Source of the DNA: Diphasiastrum complanatum | Lineage: Eukaryota > Streptophyta > Lycopodiopsida > Lycopodiales > Lycopodiaceae | Direction of reading: 5' to 3' | Length of the DNA: 64,000 nt | Assembly: GCA_029204225.1 (NCBI GenBank) | Contig: CM055108.1 | Coordinates: 2,384,348-2,448,347, forward strand | Shown: positions 1 to 10,094 of the stretch, in pieces | Layout of the letters: every line of letters begins with the position of its first letter | Position numbering within the stretch: the stretch's first letter is position 1 | Made by a program: the position numbers and the translations under genes | The notes under the pieces: generated by a model | The model's input: the letters and a program-made list of their open reading frames with translations, nothing else | Databases searched by the model: none | What the model was told of the DNA's origin: nothing

Positions 1-67
1 GCTAGGGATTGAACCTAGGACCTCCCCCATTCCGGTGGGGTGCTCTACCACAGAGCTACCTGTCCAT
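1..67 (-). tRNA. tRNA-like sequence, cut by the window edge
   Basis: Read on the minus strand, the sequence has a D-arm (GCTC...GAGC around TGTGGTA), an anticodon-like arm and a perfect 5-bp T-arm (CTAGG/CCTAG) enclosing TTCAATC. These supply recognisable A-box and B-box promoter elements. The anticodon arm is odd: either a 5-bp CCCCA/TGGGG stem with a 6-nt loop, or a 7-nt loop with an A-G mismatch that would read GGA. The 3' half of the acceptor stem lies before base 1. A tRNA pseudogene or the head of a tRNA-derived SINE is more likely than a working tRNA. Confidence 0.45.
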
Positions 68-100
68 TTGTGTTCCAAGAGTGTTGTGCAAGGGCTATAG

Positions 101-191
101 CCTTGACACTTTCTAATACTCCCCCTCAAGGCATAGCCCTTTTTAGCTACCGCCCGCCTAAACCACACCCACAACCATGGCTCTGATACCA
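101..191 (-). mobile_element. Primer-binding site and polypurine tract of a miniature LTR element
   Basis: On the minus strand, positions 191-180 read TGGTATCAGAGC, the plant copia primer-binding site complementary to initiator tRNA-Met. Only about 50 bases further on, 128-118 read TGAGGGGGAGT, a polypurine tract. A TG-starting segment follows at 108. A primer site and a polypurine tract this close leave no room for coding sequence, as in TRIM-type non-autonomous elements. The 9-bp gap between tract and TG, and the lack of a matching LTR pair inside the window, keep this tentative. Confidence 0.4.
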
Positions 192-398
192 TGTAAAAAG
201 TTTTTACACACCACCAGCTTTCTCTCCAAGAATCCTTTGCTTCTAGATTCGTTCCCAAAAAGTCAAAAAGACTATTTGGCTATCATATACCCAAAAATAT
301 GATCAGATTCACAACCAATTTCAGGAGATACTTCTAGCCATTGAATTCTCTCATGCCCCTTAAGCGTTACACAAAGAACACCAATCCACATAATGTAG
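192..398 (-). mobile_element. Probable LTR next to the primer-binding site
   Basis: The sequence starts with TG directly at the primer-binding site, as the end of a 5' LTR of a minus-strand element should. It also starts with a short palindrome (GTAAAAAGTTTTTAC). The right border is not visible and no second copy of this LTR was found in the window, so the extent is a guess. Confidence 0.3.
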
Positions 399-484
399 GT
401 GTGGCTCTGATACTCCTTTGTTGGTGTGGCTACTACTATGATACCACTTTGTTGGTGTGGCTACTACTCTGATACCACTCTGTT
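399..484 (-). repeat. Triplicated primer-binding-site-like repeat
   Basis: Three tandem units start near 399, 423 and 454. The last two are 31 bp each and almost identical, beginning GGTGTGGCTACTACT. Each unit carries a version of the reverse complement of the TGGTATCAGAGC primer site. The array ends at a TGTTGGGAATG sequence that looks like an LTR end. Confidence 0.6.
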
Positions 485-549
485 GGGAATGACAATGAAC
501 ACAAGGTTTCTAATAGGCCGCAGTGGAATAGGAGGCTTTCACCCCAACA
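481..549 (-). mobile_element. LTR end fragment (TGTTGGG...CCCAACA)
   Basis: TGTTGGG at 481 and CCCAACA at 543-549 form the terminal inverted repeat typical of plant LTRs. The element would be minus-strand, because a primer-site-like sequence lies just to its left. If the inner CCCAACA is only a chance match, the LTR extends further right. Confidence 0.3.
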
Positions 550-1305
550 AAGAAAAACAATGATGACAGTAAAATTTTAGGATAACTGGATTACTTAGAA
601 ACTTGGAAAACTGAGCGTTTTAGATTTGTGTTACACATCTGTGACAGCCATGCAAATCTCTGTTACTAATATTTGTGACAATTGAGAAAGAAGAGAGAGA
701 GGCATTCAAACATTTGGCACATATGCAACATGATAGAAAATAATGAATCTGTATAAGAATGTTGTAGTAACAACAATCTGATCACAAGACACTTGCACAA
801 TGTGTGATCCTACTTATAGAAACAAGTAATTGCTATATTCAAAATACTTTTACTCTTCACTTCTCTATGATCTCTAACTCTGAGGAGTCAGGTACTGAGT
901 TACCAATCTGTTCCGATATGTGTATTTTCATCTTTTTGATCGACACTTTTATAGTTATTGGATGATCTTGTGTTATTCTAATTTTACAATTACAAAATTA
1001 TTAACTTTCTGTAGTTGAACCACAGATGGTTATTCAGAAGAGCGTGAAAATCTCCTTCGCAAGTGACCGAAAGCGACGTTCTTGTGGTGCCTTGAGGTCC
1101 GTCTTGCAACCACAAGCAATGCTCTTGTGATGCCTTGTGGTCCGTTCCCTTCATTAGTTGCAACTGCATATGAATACAAATGACATTTTCCAAGGAAGAA
1201 CCTTCACCACCTCCATTGATGAAGTTAGCTCTTTCCTTACCTTTTGCATGCTTGCACTTGCCATGAAGAACCATTGAAACACCATCATTATCCTCAAGAC
1301 TAGCT
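550..1305. other. No gene seen; AT-rich spacer
   Basis: A 116-codon minus-strand frame covers 990-1340 but has no domain I recognise and no neighbouring conserved sequence. I see no promoter or RNA gene here. It may be old retrotransposon sequence. Confidence 0.4.
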
Positions 1306-1463
1306 AAGTTAGCACAAAGATGAACATATCCAAGAAGCATATTAGATCTCGACCTAGATCTAGCTTAAGGAAGCTTTTTAGACCAAGTTAGCACAAAGAT
1401 GAACATATCCAAGAAGCATATTAGATCTCGACCTAGATCTAGCTTAAGGAAGCTTTTTAGACC
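1306..1463. repeat. Perfect 79-bp tandem duplication
   Basis: Bases 1306-1384 and 1385-1463 are identical copies beginning AAGTTAGCACAAAGATG. No difference was found over 79 bp, so the duplication is recent compared with the decayed surroundings, or is an assembly artefact. Confidence 0.9.
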
Positions 1464-2818
1464 TTGCATAAGATCCACCAATCTTATTGATGCTAAAGGT
1501 AACTTTGGAAAGTTGAGACCAATCTCCTTTTCCATTCCACCCTTTTTGTTAGCCATAACGACTACCAATTTTCCCACACTTTCAAAAAGTGTTTATTGAA
1601 TGTATTTTAAACTAATATAACTTCAAAAAGTTTATCTCTAAGTCTAAAATGAATTTTGGCCTCAATTGACAATTTATCAAAATATGACTAAACTTGTTGA
1701 AATCTCTCACACATAACATTCACATTGACATAATTTTACAAACCATACATTTTTTCTCGAATATTTCCCTTGGGCAATTTGGGCACTTGCGGTGCCTTTG
1801 TGATGCACTTACGGTTCCTCATCTGTTGAAGTTTTCATGTAAAACTACAAGCTATGAGAGAAACAGTTCATTTCTACGTACAAACTGTTTATAAGAGAGT
1901 AATTCCCTTGAGTGAATTAGAGGGTAGTTAGAGTGAGTAGGAGTAAGATTAACTCGAACAATCCTTAAAGGATTATAAAATGACCCCCAAATAGACTACC
2001 AATCTAAGGAAATTCTAATGGAAGTCGGCTATACCACAATTACAGCTCAAGCTCCATTGGGTATGGAGTCGAAAATAAGGTCGTTCATGATCACAAGCAC
2101 TTTCAATGGCAATCGGCAAGGCAAATTCCTAATGGTCTACCGACAATTTTCAGATAGCCTACGGAACTCTGAAATGGACAAGAGATCACATGTGTAAGCT
2201 TTGGCTTTTGAGATACCGATGAGACGTACAAGCATAACTCGTGTATAAGCTGAAATTCACTTAACGAGTGAGGTAAAATAGGGTTAGATCTTGAATAAAT
2301 GTCTAATCTCCATCTGAACCGTTTGCATAGGCTCGATGCAGCAAACAGTCAAACCAACTCCTCTTGACAATTCGGCTATGGAGTCAGTATGAGAAATTCA
2401 CCCTAGAATCTCACCATTTATGACTTAGGGTTTGTTAAAGAAGGGTAGTTACAGGTAGACACTATGTATGGGCAAATAGAGGACATTTTGTTTGGTGCAA
2501 ATGTTACTAGTCACACTACGACTTATGTCGTTTCAGAGAATCTGTGATATCAATGTTATGCATACAAGAAAGATACATGCAATCTTTAACTCCATATTGT
2601 CCACTCACTATGTCTTGGACCATCAACTCCATATAAAAAACTAACAATATGCAAAAATGTCTTCAATGCATGAATGTCAGAAATGGGACACTCGTTTTGC
2701 TTTTGGCACCTTTTAGACAACAAGGTTAACCCAATACTTTTATCTTCAAATAACTTTGAGATAACAAGACCACGCTATGACAGCCAGAAAGCACAAATAG
2801 GCAGGGAAATTGGGCCAG
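1464..2818. other. No gene seen
   Basis: This AT-rich spacer holds only short unsupported reading frames on either strand. No repeat ends or RNA genes were recognised. Confidence 0.4.
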
Positions 2819-2884
2819 AGAAAGGGGTTGCAGGTAGAGGGTAGAAAGGACAGAAAGGGGTTGCAGGTAGAGGGTAGAAAGGAC
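2819..2884. repeat. 33-bp tandem duplication in purine-rich tract
   Basis: Two adjacent 33-bp copies (2819-2851 and 2852-2884) begin AGAAAGGGGTTGCAGG. They sit in a G/A-rich plus strand running from about 2770 to 3250. The proline/serine/leucine-rich minus-strand frames here are consequences of this composition. Confidence 0.85.
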
Positions 2885-4200
2885 ACAAAACAGGGATAGG
2901 GAGCAGGGTAGGGTAGAAGGAGAGCGAGTAGGAAAAGAAGGAGTGGGGTAGCGGATCACTGATAGGTTTAGGAAGACGAGGCCGCAGGGAGGACAGAGAG
3001 GCAGGGTCGCTGGCAGCGAAGAGGGCCGCAGGCAGAGGCTGAGGGATGATGGCCGTTAGCAGGGAGTGAACCGCAGGCAGACAGGGCATAGGAAGCAGGG
3101 TCGCGGAGTAGAAGGAGCGTAGGCAGGGTCCTTTCTTGCCACCCAGGCAGCGAGGGTCAGGTGATCGCATGTGTTGGTCGCAGGTTAGCAAAGCACGGGA
3201 TAGAAAGCGATGCAGATCAGGAAGAGGAGCAAGCCATAGCAGGGCGCAGATTTAGAAGGCACGCTAACAGAGCAGCCTTTGGACAACCAGTGATCTGTGG
3301 CCATTTGGACAATCAGAAAGGGTCTCGGATAGGGTCCTTCACTCAGGCAGGGCCGTTGATAACACAAGGTCAGACAGGTCAGGAATAGGTTGTGTAATCA
3401 GTAATCTCCAGGTAGATTACAGGGCTGCTACATCAACGAGTTTCAAGGCAGAGGACTGCCATCATCCTTCTTAAACATGATGCACACACTTCTTTACTCC
3501 AATAGAAGAACCAATCAGGTTAGTCGTCAGAGATAGGAAATATGTCTTGTGACTGGATGGCATTCAAACAGTTGCCATTCTGGCCACAGAACTAAAGCAA
3601 TAGAAAGATATACAATCATGCATTTGAAACAGAACAATGACATCCAAAACCATCAGTGCATCTCTGAAAAATGGTTCTCACACAAACAATTCACAAGCAG
3701 CACAAAAACTTTGTTCCAACATAAAAAATAAGACACTTAAGCTATGGCTTTTCTCTGAGTAGGGAGTAATCCTGACCAATTCTTAGATTCTACAGTTTTA
3801 GATGTACAGCCTATCACATATAGAATTGCAAGAAAGTGAAATAAACACTTTGAGACAACAGATCAGTCTTTTACTCTTGAATCCTTGCCAATGAGACAGC
3901 AAAGCTTCCAACTTTTTCAGAGGCCTGCAAGCAAATGTCAGAGATAGGAAAGATATACAAGTACAATCCTCATAATGTCAGGGCCTGCAACCACAGTATT
4001 AGAAGCAGCAAGAGATAACACCAAATCTGATCCAACACAAGAAATGATGATAACACAGTGTAGAGATTAAAGCAATGAATCAATAGCAATGAAATATAAG
4101 CAGTTTGCATCAAAGATCCAACAAAGAAATTAAAGTGAAAGGCACCAAGCAAAACAACTTATATTCCTTCCCTTTCTGTCCAAACTTCTCCAAACAAGTT
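2885..4200. other. No gene seen; purine-rich then AT-rich spacer
   Basis: The first 400 bases continue the purine-rich tract and the rest is ordinary AT-rich sequence. The part after about 3900 may belong to the LTR of the minus-strand copia remnant to the right, but the LTR border is not visible. Confidence 0.35.
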
Positions 4201-4218
4201 CTCTCTCTCTCTCTCTCT
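4201..4218. repeat. (CT)9 microsatellite
   Basis: Nine CT units. On the minus strand this is a GA tract inside the probable LTR or leader of the copia remnant to the right. Confidence 0.95.
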
Positions 4219-4230
4219 CCAAGAAGATGA

Positions 4231-4730
4231 ATGAACAATGAGAATAGTGTCCCACACCTCTCCCTGATCATACGTAGGGGCTCAATGGGTTGGAGGTGCA
4301 CCCCTTCGAGAAAAGGGGTGCACCTCCTTATGACTTTCCAAAAAATGCCTCTAAAAATAAGGCACTGGCCCAAATTCATTTTTAACACCTAACTTGGCCT
4401 CAACTTGCAATTTCAAAGTCAAGTTGGGCCCTATTTACGGTTTTAGTTTTTATGGGCTCACGGCCAAGATTTTAATTACTAAAATTGTATTATGAAAATA
4501 CTTGGCACCTCCTACTCCCGACAAACCCGGAAACTAGGGGCATAGGCCGCATAAATGGAATTTTCATACAACATAAATTAGCAAATGAACGGTATTTTAA
4601 TAGCAGTGCAACCGGCCATTATGGGCCATTTACGCATCGTTTTTTAACAGTTCCGCGTCAGCGTAATAGCGCATGGCAATGATTTTTCATCAAAAATAAC
4701 TTGAAAAAGGGGTCTTTTTCCCCGCAAACA
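4231..4730 (-). mobile_element. Probable 3' LTR of the minus-strand copia remnant
   Basis: On the minus strand a short purine tract (AGGAGGATTG) at about 4737-4728 is followed by TGTTTGCGGGGAAAAAG, as expected for polypurine tract then 3' LTR. RNase H coding remains end about 80 bases upstream. The LTR contains the hairpin at 4292-4327. Its far end is not identified. Confidence 0.45.
4292..4327. repeat. Perfect 15-bp inverted repeat (hairpin)
   Basis: Arms GGAGGTGCACCCCTT (4292-4306) and its exact complement (4313-4327) enclose a 6-nt loop, CGAGAA. The hairpin lies inside the probable LTR, where such a structure could act at the RNA level; that role is inference. Confidence 0.85.
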
Positions 4731-4814
4731 ATCCTCCTAAAGCTTACTACTATGAATCTAAATCTAAATCTGAATTGAGAGATTTAACATACTTACCAAA
4801 ATAGCATGTTTCTC

Positions 4815-5700
4815 TCTTGACAAGGGTTTTATCAAAATGTCAGCCAACATACTGTCACTATGACAATAATTTAGTACAACTTCTTTACTCTAAACTTTCT
4901 CTCTAAGAAAATGAAACTGAACTTCTATGTGTTTAGATCTAGAATGAGTTCGTGTATTTAAAGATAGAGCTATACGACTTTGATTGTCGCATTGGAGTAT
5001 AGTCGGACTGATTAGTGAAAGTTGCAGATTTTGTAGTAACCTTCTAAGCCAAATAATCTCCTTCACTGCTGATGTAGTTGCAACATATTCAGATTATGTA
5101 GAAGACAAAAAAATGAATTTCTGTTTTTTATTGTTCTATGAGATGGATCCTCCTACAAGGAAACAAATGTAATCAGATGTGGATTTTCTGGTATCAACGT
5201 ATCAACATCTCCTACCCAGTCAGAATTTGAGTAGGTAATTATTGCGAGTGCAGCTTCTGTGTTTCCATTATAGCATAAAGCATAGTGTTTTGTAGCTTAA
5301 ATGTACTTCAATACTCTTTGTAGAGCCTTCCAATGTTGTAAGCCTGCTTTGGATAGGTATTGTGACAATGTGCTTACCGTATATGCAAGATCAGGTCGAG
5401 TGCAGATCATAGAATACATTATTGATCCAATTATCGACTGATAAGGGTATTTGAAAATCTCTTTTTGTTTTCTAGGGCACATTTAGATAGTTTTGATCTT
5501 GGATCCATGGGTGAATCTATCGGCTTACACTCCTCCCTCCATGCCATATCTGTGAAGTACATTGGTTAGATAGGCTTATTGTCTTATAGTGAGGTAGCAT
5601 TGAAGCTCATATCTTTGACCATATGATTATGATGCATGTATAAGATAGCTCTCGTATTCAAGTGACCTAGTCTTTGATGCCATAATTGGGCATTAGCATA
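4815..5700 (-). pseudogene. Ty1/copia pol remnant: pre-integrase, RT end, RNase H
   Basis: On the minus strand, 5700-5590 encodes the GAG-pre-integrase motif WHQRLGHLNT. The next recognisable block (5560-5297) is already the C-terminal part of the reverse transcriptase, with CTRPDLAY and HWKALQRVLKYI. RNase H follows, with a DWVGDVD-type motif near 5215, KEIIWLR near 5065 and LADILIKPLSREKH near 4815. The integrase core and most of the RT are missing, so the piece is a deletion derivative. Stops and frameshifts interrupt the RNase H part. It cannot be functional. Confidence 0.85.
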
Positions 5701-5759
5701 TGCATGTAAAAATTCAAACTATCTCAAATAACAACTCATTTTTGTAGGCTGAGGCGAGT

Positions 5760-7420
5760 ATGTACAGTGGATAGGAATTCTCAAAAGATAGAATTACGTG
5801 AGCAGGAGTAAGAATTAAACTCAAACAATAACTCGAGCTACTAGAAGAAGTTTTGTCTCTTTCTATCTTTGGTCATGAAAAGTTTGAACTTTTTTCCTCA
5901 TTTTTAAATAAAGTTCTTCCTTTAAGGTGCTCTCTTGTTTTGTCTACTATTTTAGGTTTTCTGAATGTATGCATTTGTTTGGTAATGGCTAAGTTGAATC
6001 TCTATCTTCTTCATGGTTGAATTTTTTGTTTGCATATCTTTTAAAGTTCTAGAATTTTGTGTGTAATTGTCCTACCCACTTAATAACCATAATGGCATTT
6101 AATATTTGAATGTGCACAAGGTAATGATATTTACAAACATTGTCAATTTTATTTATTCTTGAACCATAGCCCTTATATGTGAATTATTATTCACCAAAAA
6201 AAAATTATAGTTGTCAACATCAATCTATACTAGACCATTAGAGCTTTATCGAATAGAAAGCAACCAAAAAGCGTTCAAAGCAAGCAACTAGACTCTTGAT
6301 TATCAAGCAGACACCTCAGTGTGGACTCTATGGCTAATCCATCGGCTCCCTCCCATATCAAAAACAATTCCTCTACTACAAGAGCAATTTTGATTGAAAA
6401 CCTAATAATAATAGTCTTCTAATTATCTATAACAGAAGTACATAGAGGTTAATCAAAATATTTATTTAACATTTTGGATGCCAATATGCATTATGGGGAG
6501 ATGATCTCTAGCAAGATACCTATGGAAAAAGTTTGTGTGAGCACAACAAGCACTTCGCATACTACAAGATGGCTCTCAAAGATTAAATTTTTTTTTGAAC
6601 AGTCCTCTTGGAAATCTTATTTTGAACTTTTTATACTACAAGAATTACTCAAAGTTGTTGGATTACTTTCAAATAACTATATGGTGCCCGATGACTATGA
6701 ATAAAAGGTTATGTAGGGTTAAAATGAGTATGACAATGGATCGTGAGTGCCAGAAAGTATGCAAAAAACTCTTGGATTTTTATGCGTCCATCATAAAAAA
6801 GAAACATTAATTTGAAAAAGCAAGAAGACAAAACTATCATTCCAATCTTATTGGAAGGCCAATACTATAGATTTTAGGAACATCATCAAGAGAAAAATCT
6901 ATATTTGAAATATTAGTTCAACATGTGGAGATGCATTCAGGGATGCACAAAAAAACCATTATGAGTATTGATATAGTACTTAAACTTATGTTTCTCATTC
7001 TAAATCAATTCTTTGTAAAATGTTAATCTAATTAATTTTCTCTTGCAAAATTTGATTGAGAGCCAACTGAATCTCTTGTAGGTGTATTAGATGTAACACA
7101 CAATGATATTGGAAGATAGCAATATAAAGGTAAAATTGCAAAAGATCTTGCTCATTGTAAAGTTTTTTTTTAATGAATCTATGTACATTTCTGATTTAAA
7201 AGAGGGTGTCAATATCATTTCATTGTAAGTTATATAATGATGTAAAAAATCTGTTAAAGATAAGTATAGGCTAAAAAATAGTTCAATTAAGTTGGTTTGT
7301 TGTTATGAATATATTTGTGAAATTTTCTTAAGCGTCAATGTACACAAAACTCCAACTATGTTTGCTTGTAAAAATTTATCAAACAATATATTATCTAACC
7401 TTATGGATGAAGGCTAGGAT
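5760..7420. other. AT-rich spacer without a supported gene
   Basis: Frames of 76 and 71 codons at 6474-6810 on the plus strand resemble nothing I know. The 5' LTR expected before the copia gag at 7427 was not found, so that element lost its left end or it is too diverged to see. Confidence 0.35.
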
Positions 7421-7426
7421 TTTCAT

Positions 7427-7999
7427 GTGCCAAACCCAATCAGACAAATCTTTTCTTGTTTGCAAAAGAGTGAAGAAAGTCCAAATACTTTTATTTTGAG
7501 AGTGAAAGCATTAAATGATGAGTTGGCTTGCATTGATGAGAGCATTAAGGAAGGAGGGTTTGTTCAAGTTATTCTTAATGGATTGTTGGATGCTCATGCT
7601 AACATTGTTCAAAGTATTGTTATTCAAAAGACTTTGTCAAGTTTGATGGATCTTCAAGAGATTTTGATCAATGAAGAATATAGGCTTCAAGCAAGAGGTG
7701 GGTCTACTCGACACTTCAAGAGGAGGGTATGTTCACAAAGGGCAAATTCAAGGGCAAAACCAAAAGTAAGTGGTCTAAAGGGCAAGATCAAGGAGAGACT
7801 TCTTCAAATGGCAAAACGAACTTCTTCAAATGGCAAAACGAAGGATATATCAAATCTCAAGTGCTTCTATTGTGGCATCAAAGGACACTTTGCAATTGAG
7901 TGCTACAAGAAGAAGAGAGATCAAGGAGAAAAACAAGGTAATCTTACTCTTGATGAGGAGGTTTGGATGTTCAAGATGCAAACGATGATGCTTTTGTGA
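7427..7999 (+). pseudogene. Ty1/copia gag fragment with CCHC zinc knuckle (copy 1)
   Basis: This 190-codon frame matches the UBN2-type gag of plant copia elements: a helical region with SLMDLQEILINEEYRLQ, a basic linker, then the zinc knuckle CFYCGIKGHFAIEC (C-x2-C-x4-H-x4-C) near codons 147-160. The normal gag N-terminus is missing. A 24-bp stretch around CTTCTTCAAATGGCAAAACG is duplicated near 7800-7840. Gag would form the cytoplasmic particle and bind element RNA. Pol remains follow directly on the same strand, but frameshifts separate them, so no polyprotein can be made. Confidence 0.85.
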
Positions 8000-10043
8000 T
8001 GTCTTCATGTATGCTTGTTAATGATGGAGATCTAGATCCATGGTGGATCAATAGTGGAGCAAGTTCACACATGACTTTTCACAAAGACTACTTCACTTCT
8101 TTGTTGGCATAAGGAGATGACATGAGGGTGATCTACATGGCCAATGATGGTGAGTGTGCAATCAAAGGGATTGGCACATTCCTATTTCTCTCTCTACAAA
8201 TAGGCATGTTCATTTGGAGGATGTCTTGTTTATTCCATCTATTACCAAGAATTTGCTTAGTGTGAGTCAATTGCTAAGTAAAGGCCTCAAGGTTGAGTTT
8301 GATGGAGATGCTTGTATGATCATAAGGAATGATGTCTTGATTGGAAAAGGTAAAAGACAAGGGAAGTTCTTCAAACTAGATGGTTGTGTTATTGCTAACC
8401 AAGTTGGATGTATTGCAAGAGAGCAAATACCTATTCAAGAGGTTTGGCATAAAAGGATGGGACACCTCAACTTCAATTCATTAGAGGTAATGGCTAGAAA
8501 GAAGGTTGTGATAGGTCTTCCAAGTCCCTTCAGTTGCATCAATCATGTTTAAGAGTCTTGTGCTTTGTCTAAGTCACGTAAACTACCTTATACTAGGTCT
8601 ACATCTAGATCTACAAAGCCTTTTCAACTTGTATATTTAGATATTCATAGAATTACTAAAATTAGCAATAGTGGAGCTACAATGTATGTAACTTTCATTG
8701 ATGATTTTAGTAGATTTTGTTGGATCTATCTACTAAAGAGAAAAGATGAAGTGTATGATGTCTTTGTTAAGTTCAAGAATGCAAGGGAGAACCAATTTTC
8801 CACAAGGATCAAGTGCTTAAGGAGTGACAATGGTGGTGAGTACATATCTACCAAGTTCAAGGTCTTTTGTGATGAGCATGGGATCAAGAGGGAGAATACA
8901 AAAAAATGGAGTGGCTGAAAGGAAGAATAGGGCTTTATGTGAAAGTGCTAAACCCATGAGGTTAAGTGCTAATTTTGATAAACCATTTAACTATGATGAG
9001 ATCTTTGCACCTGTGGCAAAGCTGGTAAGCATTCGAGTCATCATCTCACTTACTACACATTATGGATGGGATATATGGCGATTGGACATTACAAATGCAT
9101 TCTTGAATGGTGATCTTGAGGAGGAATTGTACATGGAGCAACCCGAAAGCTACATTTCATCAACAAAGCCAAATCATGTGTGTCTACTACAAAAGAGTTT
9201 ATATGGCCTTAAGCAAGCACCAAGGAGTTGGTATGCTAAGCTTAACACTTTTTTACTCTCTCAAGGCTTTGTTATGAGTGAGTATGATCATTCACTTTAT
9301 TATAGGTTTGTTGTAAATGATGTTACCATCTTGCTAATCTATGTGGATGATATCATCTTGAGTGGTAAAGACAATCAAGACGTGGAGGATATCAAGAGTG
9401 CTCTTAAGAAGGAGTTTGAGGTGCATGATCTTGGTAACTTGCATTGCATTTTAGGAATAGAAGTTATTAGATATTCACAATCTACTTTCATTTGTCAAGA
9501 CAAGTATGCTAATTCTATTTCAGAAATATTTCATATGTAGATGCAAAAGCTAGTGATACACCTATGGAGTCTCATGTAAAGCTAACTATAAGAGGTAGTG
9601 AAACATCCTTCACGGACATTACTCTCTATAGAAAGCTAGCTGGTTCACTCATCTATCTAACCATTACTAGACCAGATCTAAGCTATCATGTTGGAAGATT
9701 GAGTCAATTCATGCAAGATCCTAGTGAGGAGCATTGGAAGCTAGGAAAATGAGTTTTGAGGTACATCATTGGAACTCAAGATTTTGGCATATTGTATGAG
9801 GGATCATCATCTAATCTTTTTGGATTTTTAGATTCGGACTATGCTGGAGATATAATGGATAGGAAATCCATTCGTGCTCATTGTATTTTCATAGGTGATG
9901 GAGCTATATCATGGATGTCGAAGAAACAAGCCATTATCTCATTGTCATCTAGTGAGGCCGAGTACAAAGCTCTTACACATTGTACAAAGGAGATGGTATG
10001 GATCAAGAGCATGATAAAGGATCTTCACTTGATGGATTTTTAG
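8000..10043 (+). pseudogene. Ty1/copia pol remnant (copy 1): PR, IN, RT, RNase H
   Basis: The order is copia type. The protease trace near 8040 reads WWINSGASSHMT, where the catalytic DSG is changed to NSG. The pre-integrase motif is WHKRMGHLNF near 8446. Integrase core motifs VYLDIH and CLRSDNGGEY follow (8626 and 8815). RT has FAPVAKLVS, AFLNGDLEEE, YGLKQAPRSW and intact IYVDDIILSG (about 9343). RNase H ends with SLSSSEAEYKAL near 9950. At about 8975 the sequence jumps from integrase (SANFDKPF) straight into RT, deleting the integrase C-terminus and the RT start. Frame changes at about 8130, 8550, 8900, 9540 and 9750 confirm decay. Confidence 0.9.
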
Positions 10044-10094
10044 AGAGCCCAATTATCTTTTGTGACAGTTAATCAACCCAAAAGTCGGCAACCA

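Noticed and set aside
1-67. Functional tRNA-Ser (GGA anticodon)
   Set aside because: The anticodon arm needs a mismatch or a 6-nt loop, U33 is absent and the acceptor stem cannot be checked, so a pseudogene or SINE head is more likely.
2726-3191. Proline/leucine-rich minus-strand ORFs
   Set aside because: They result from the purine-rich plus strand with a 33-bp duplication; there is no family resemblance.
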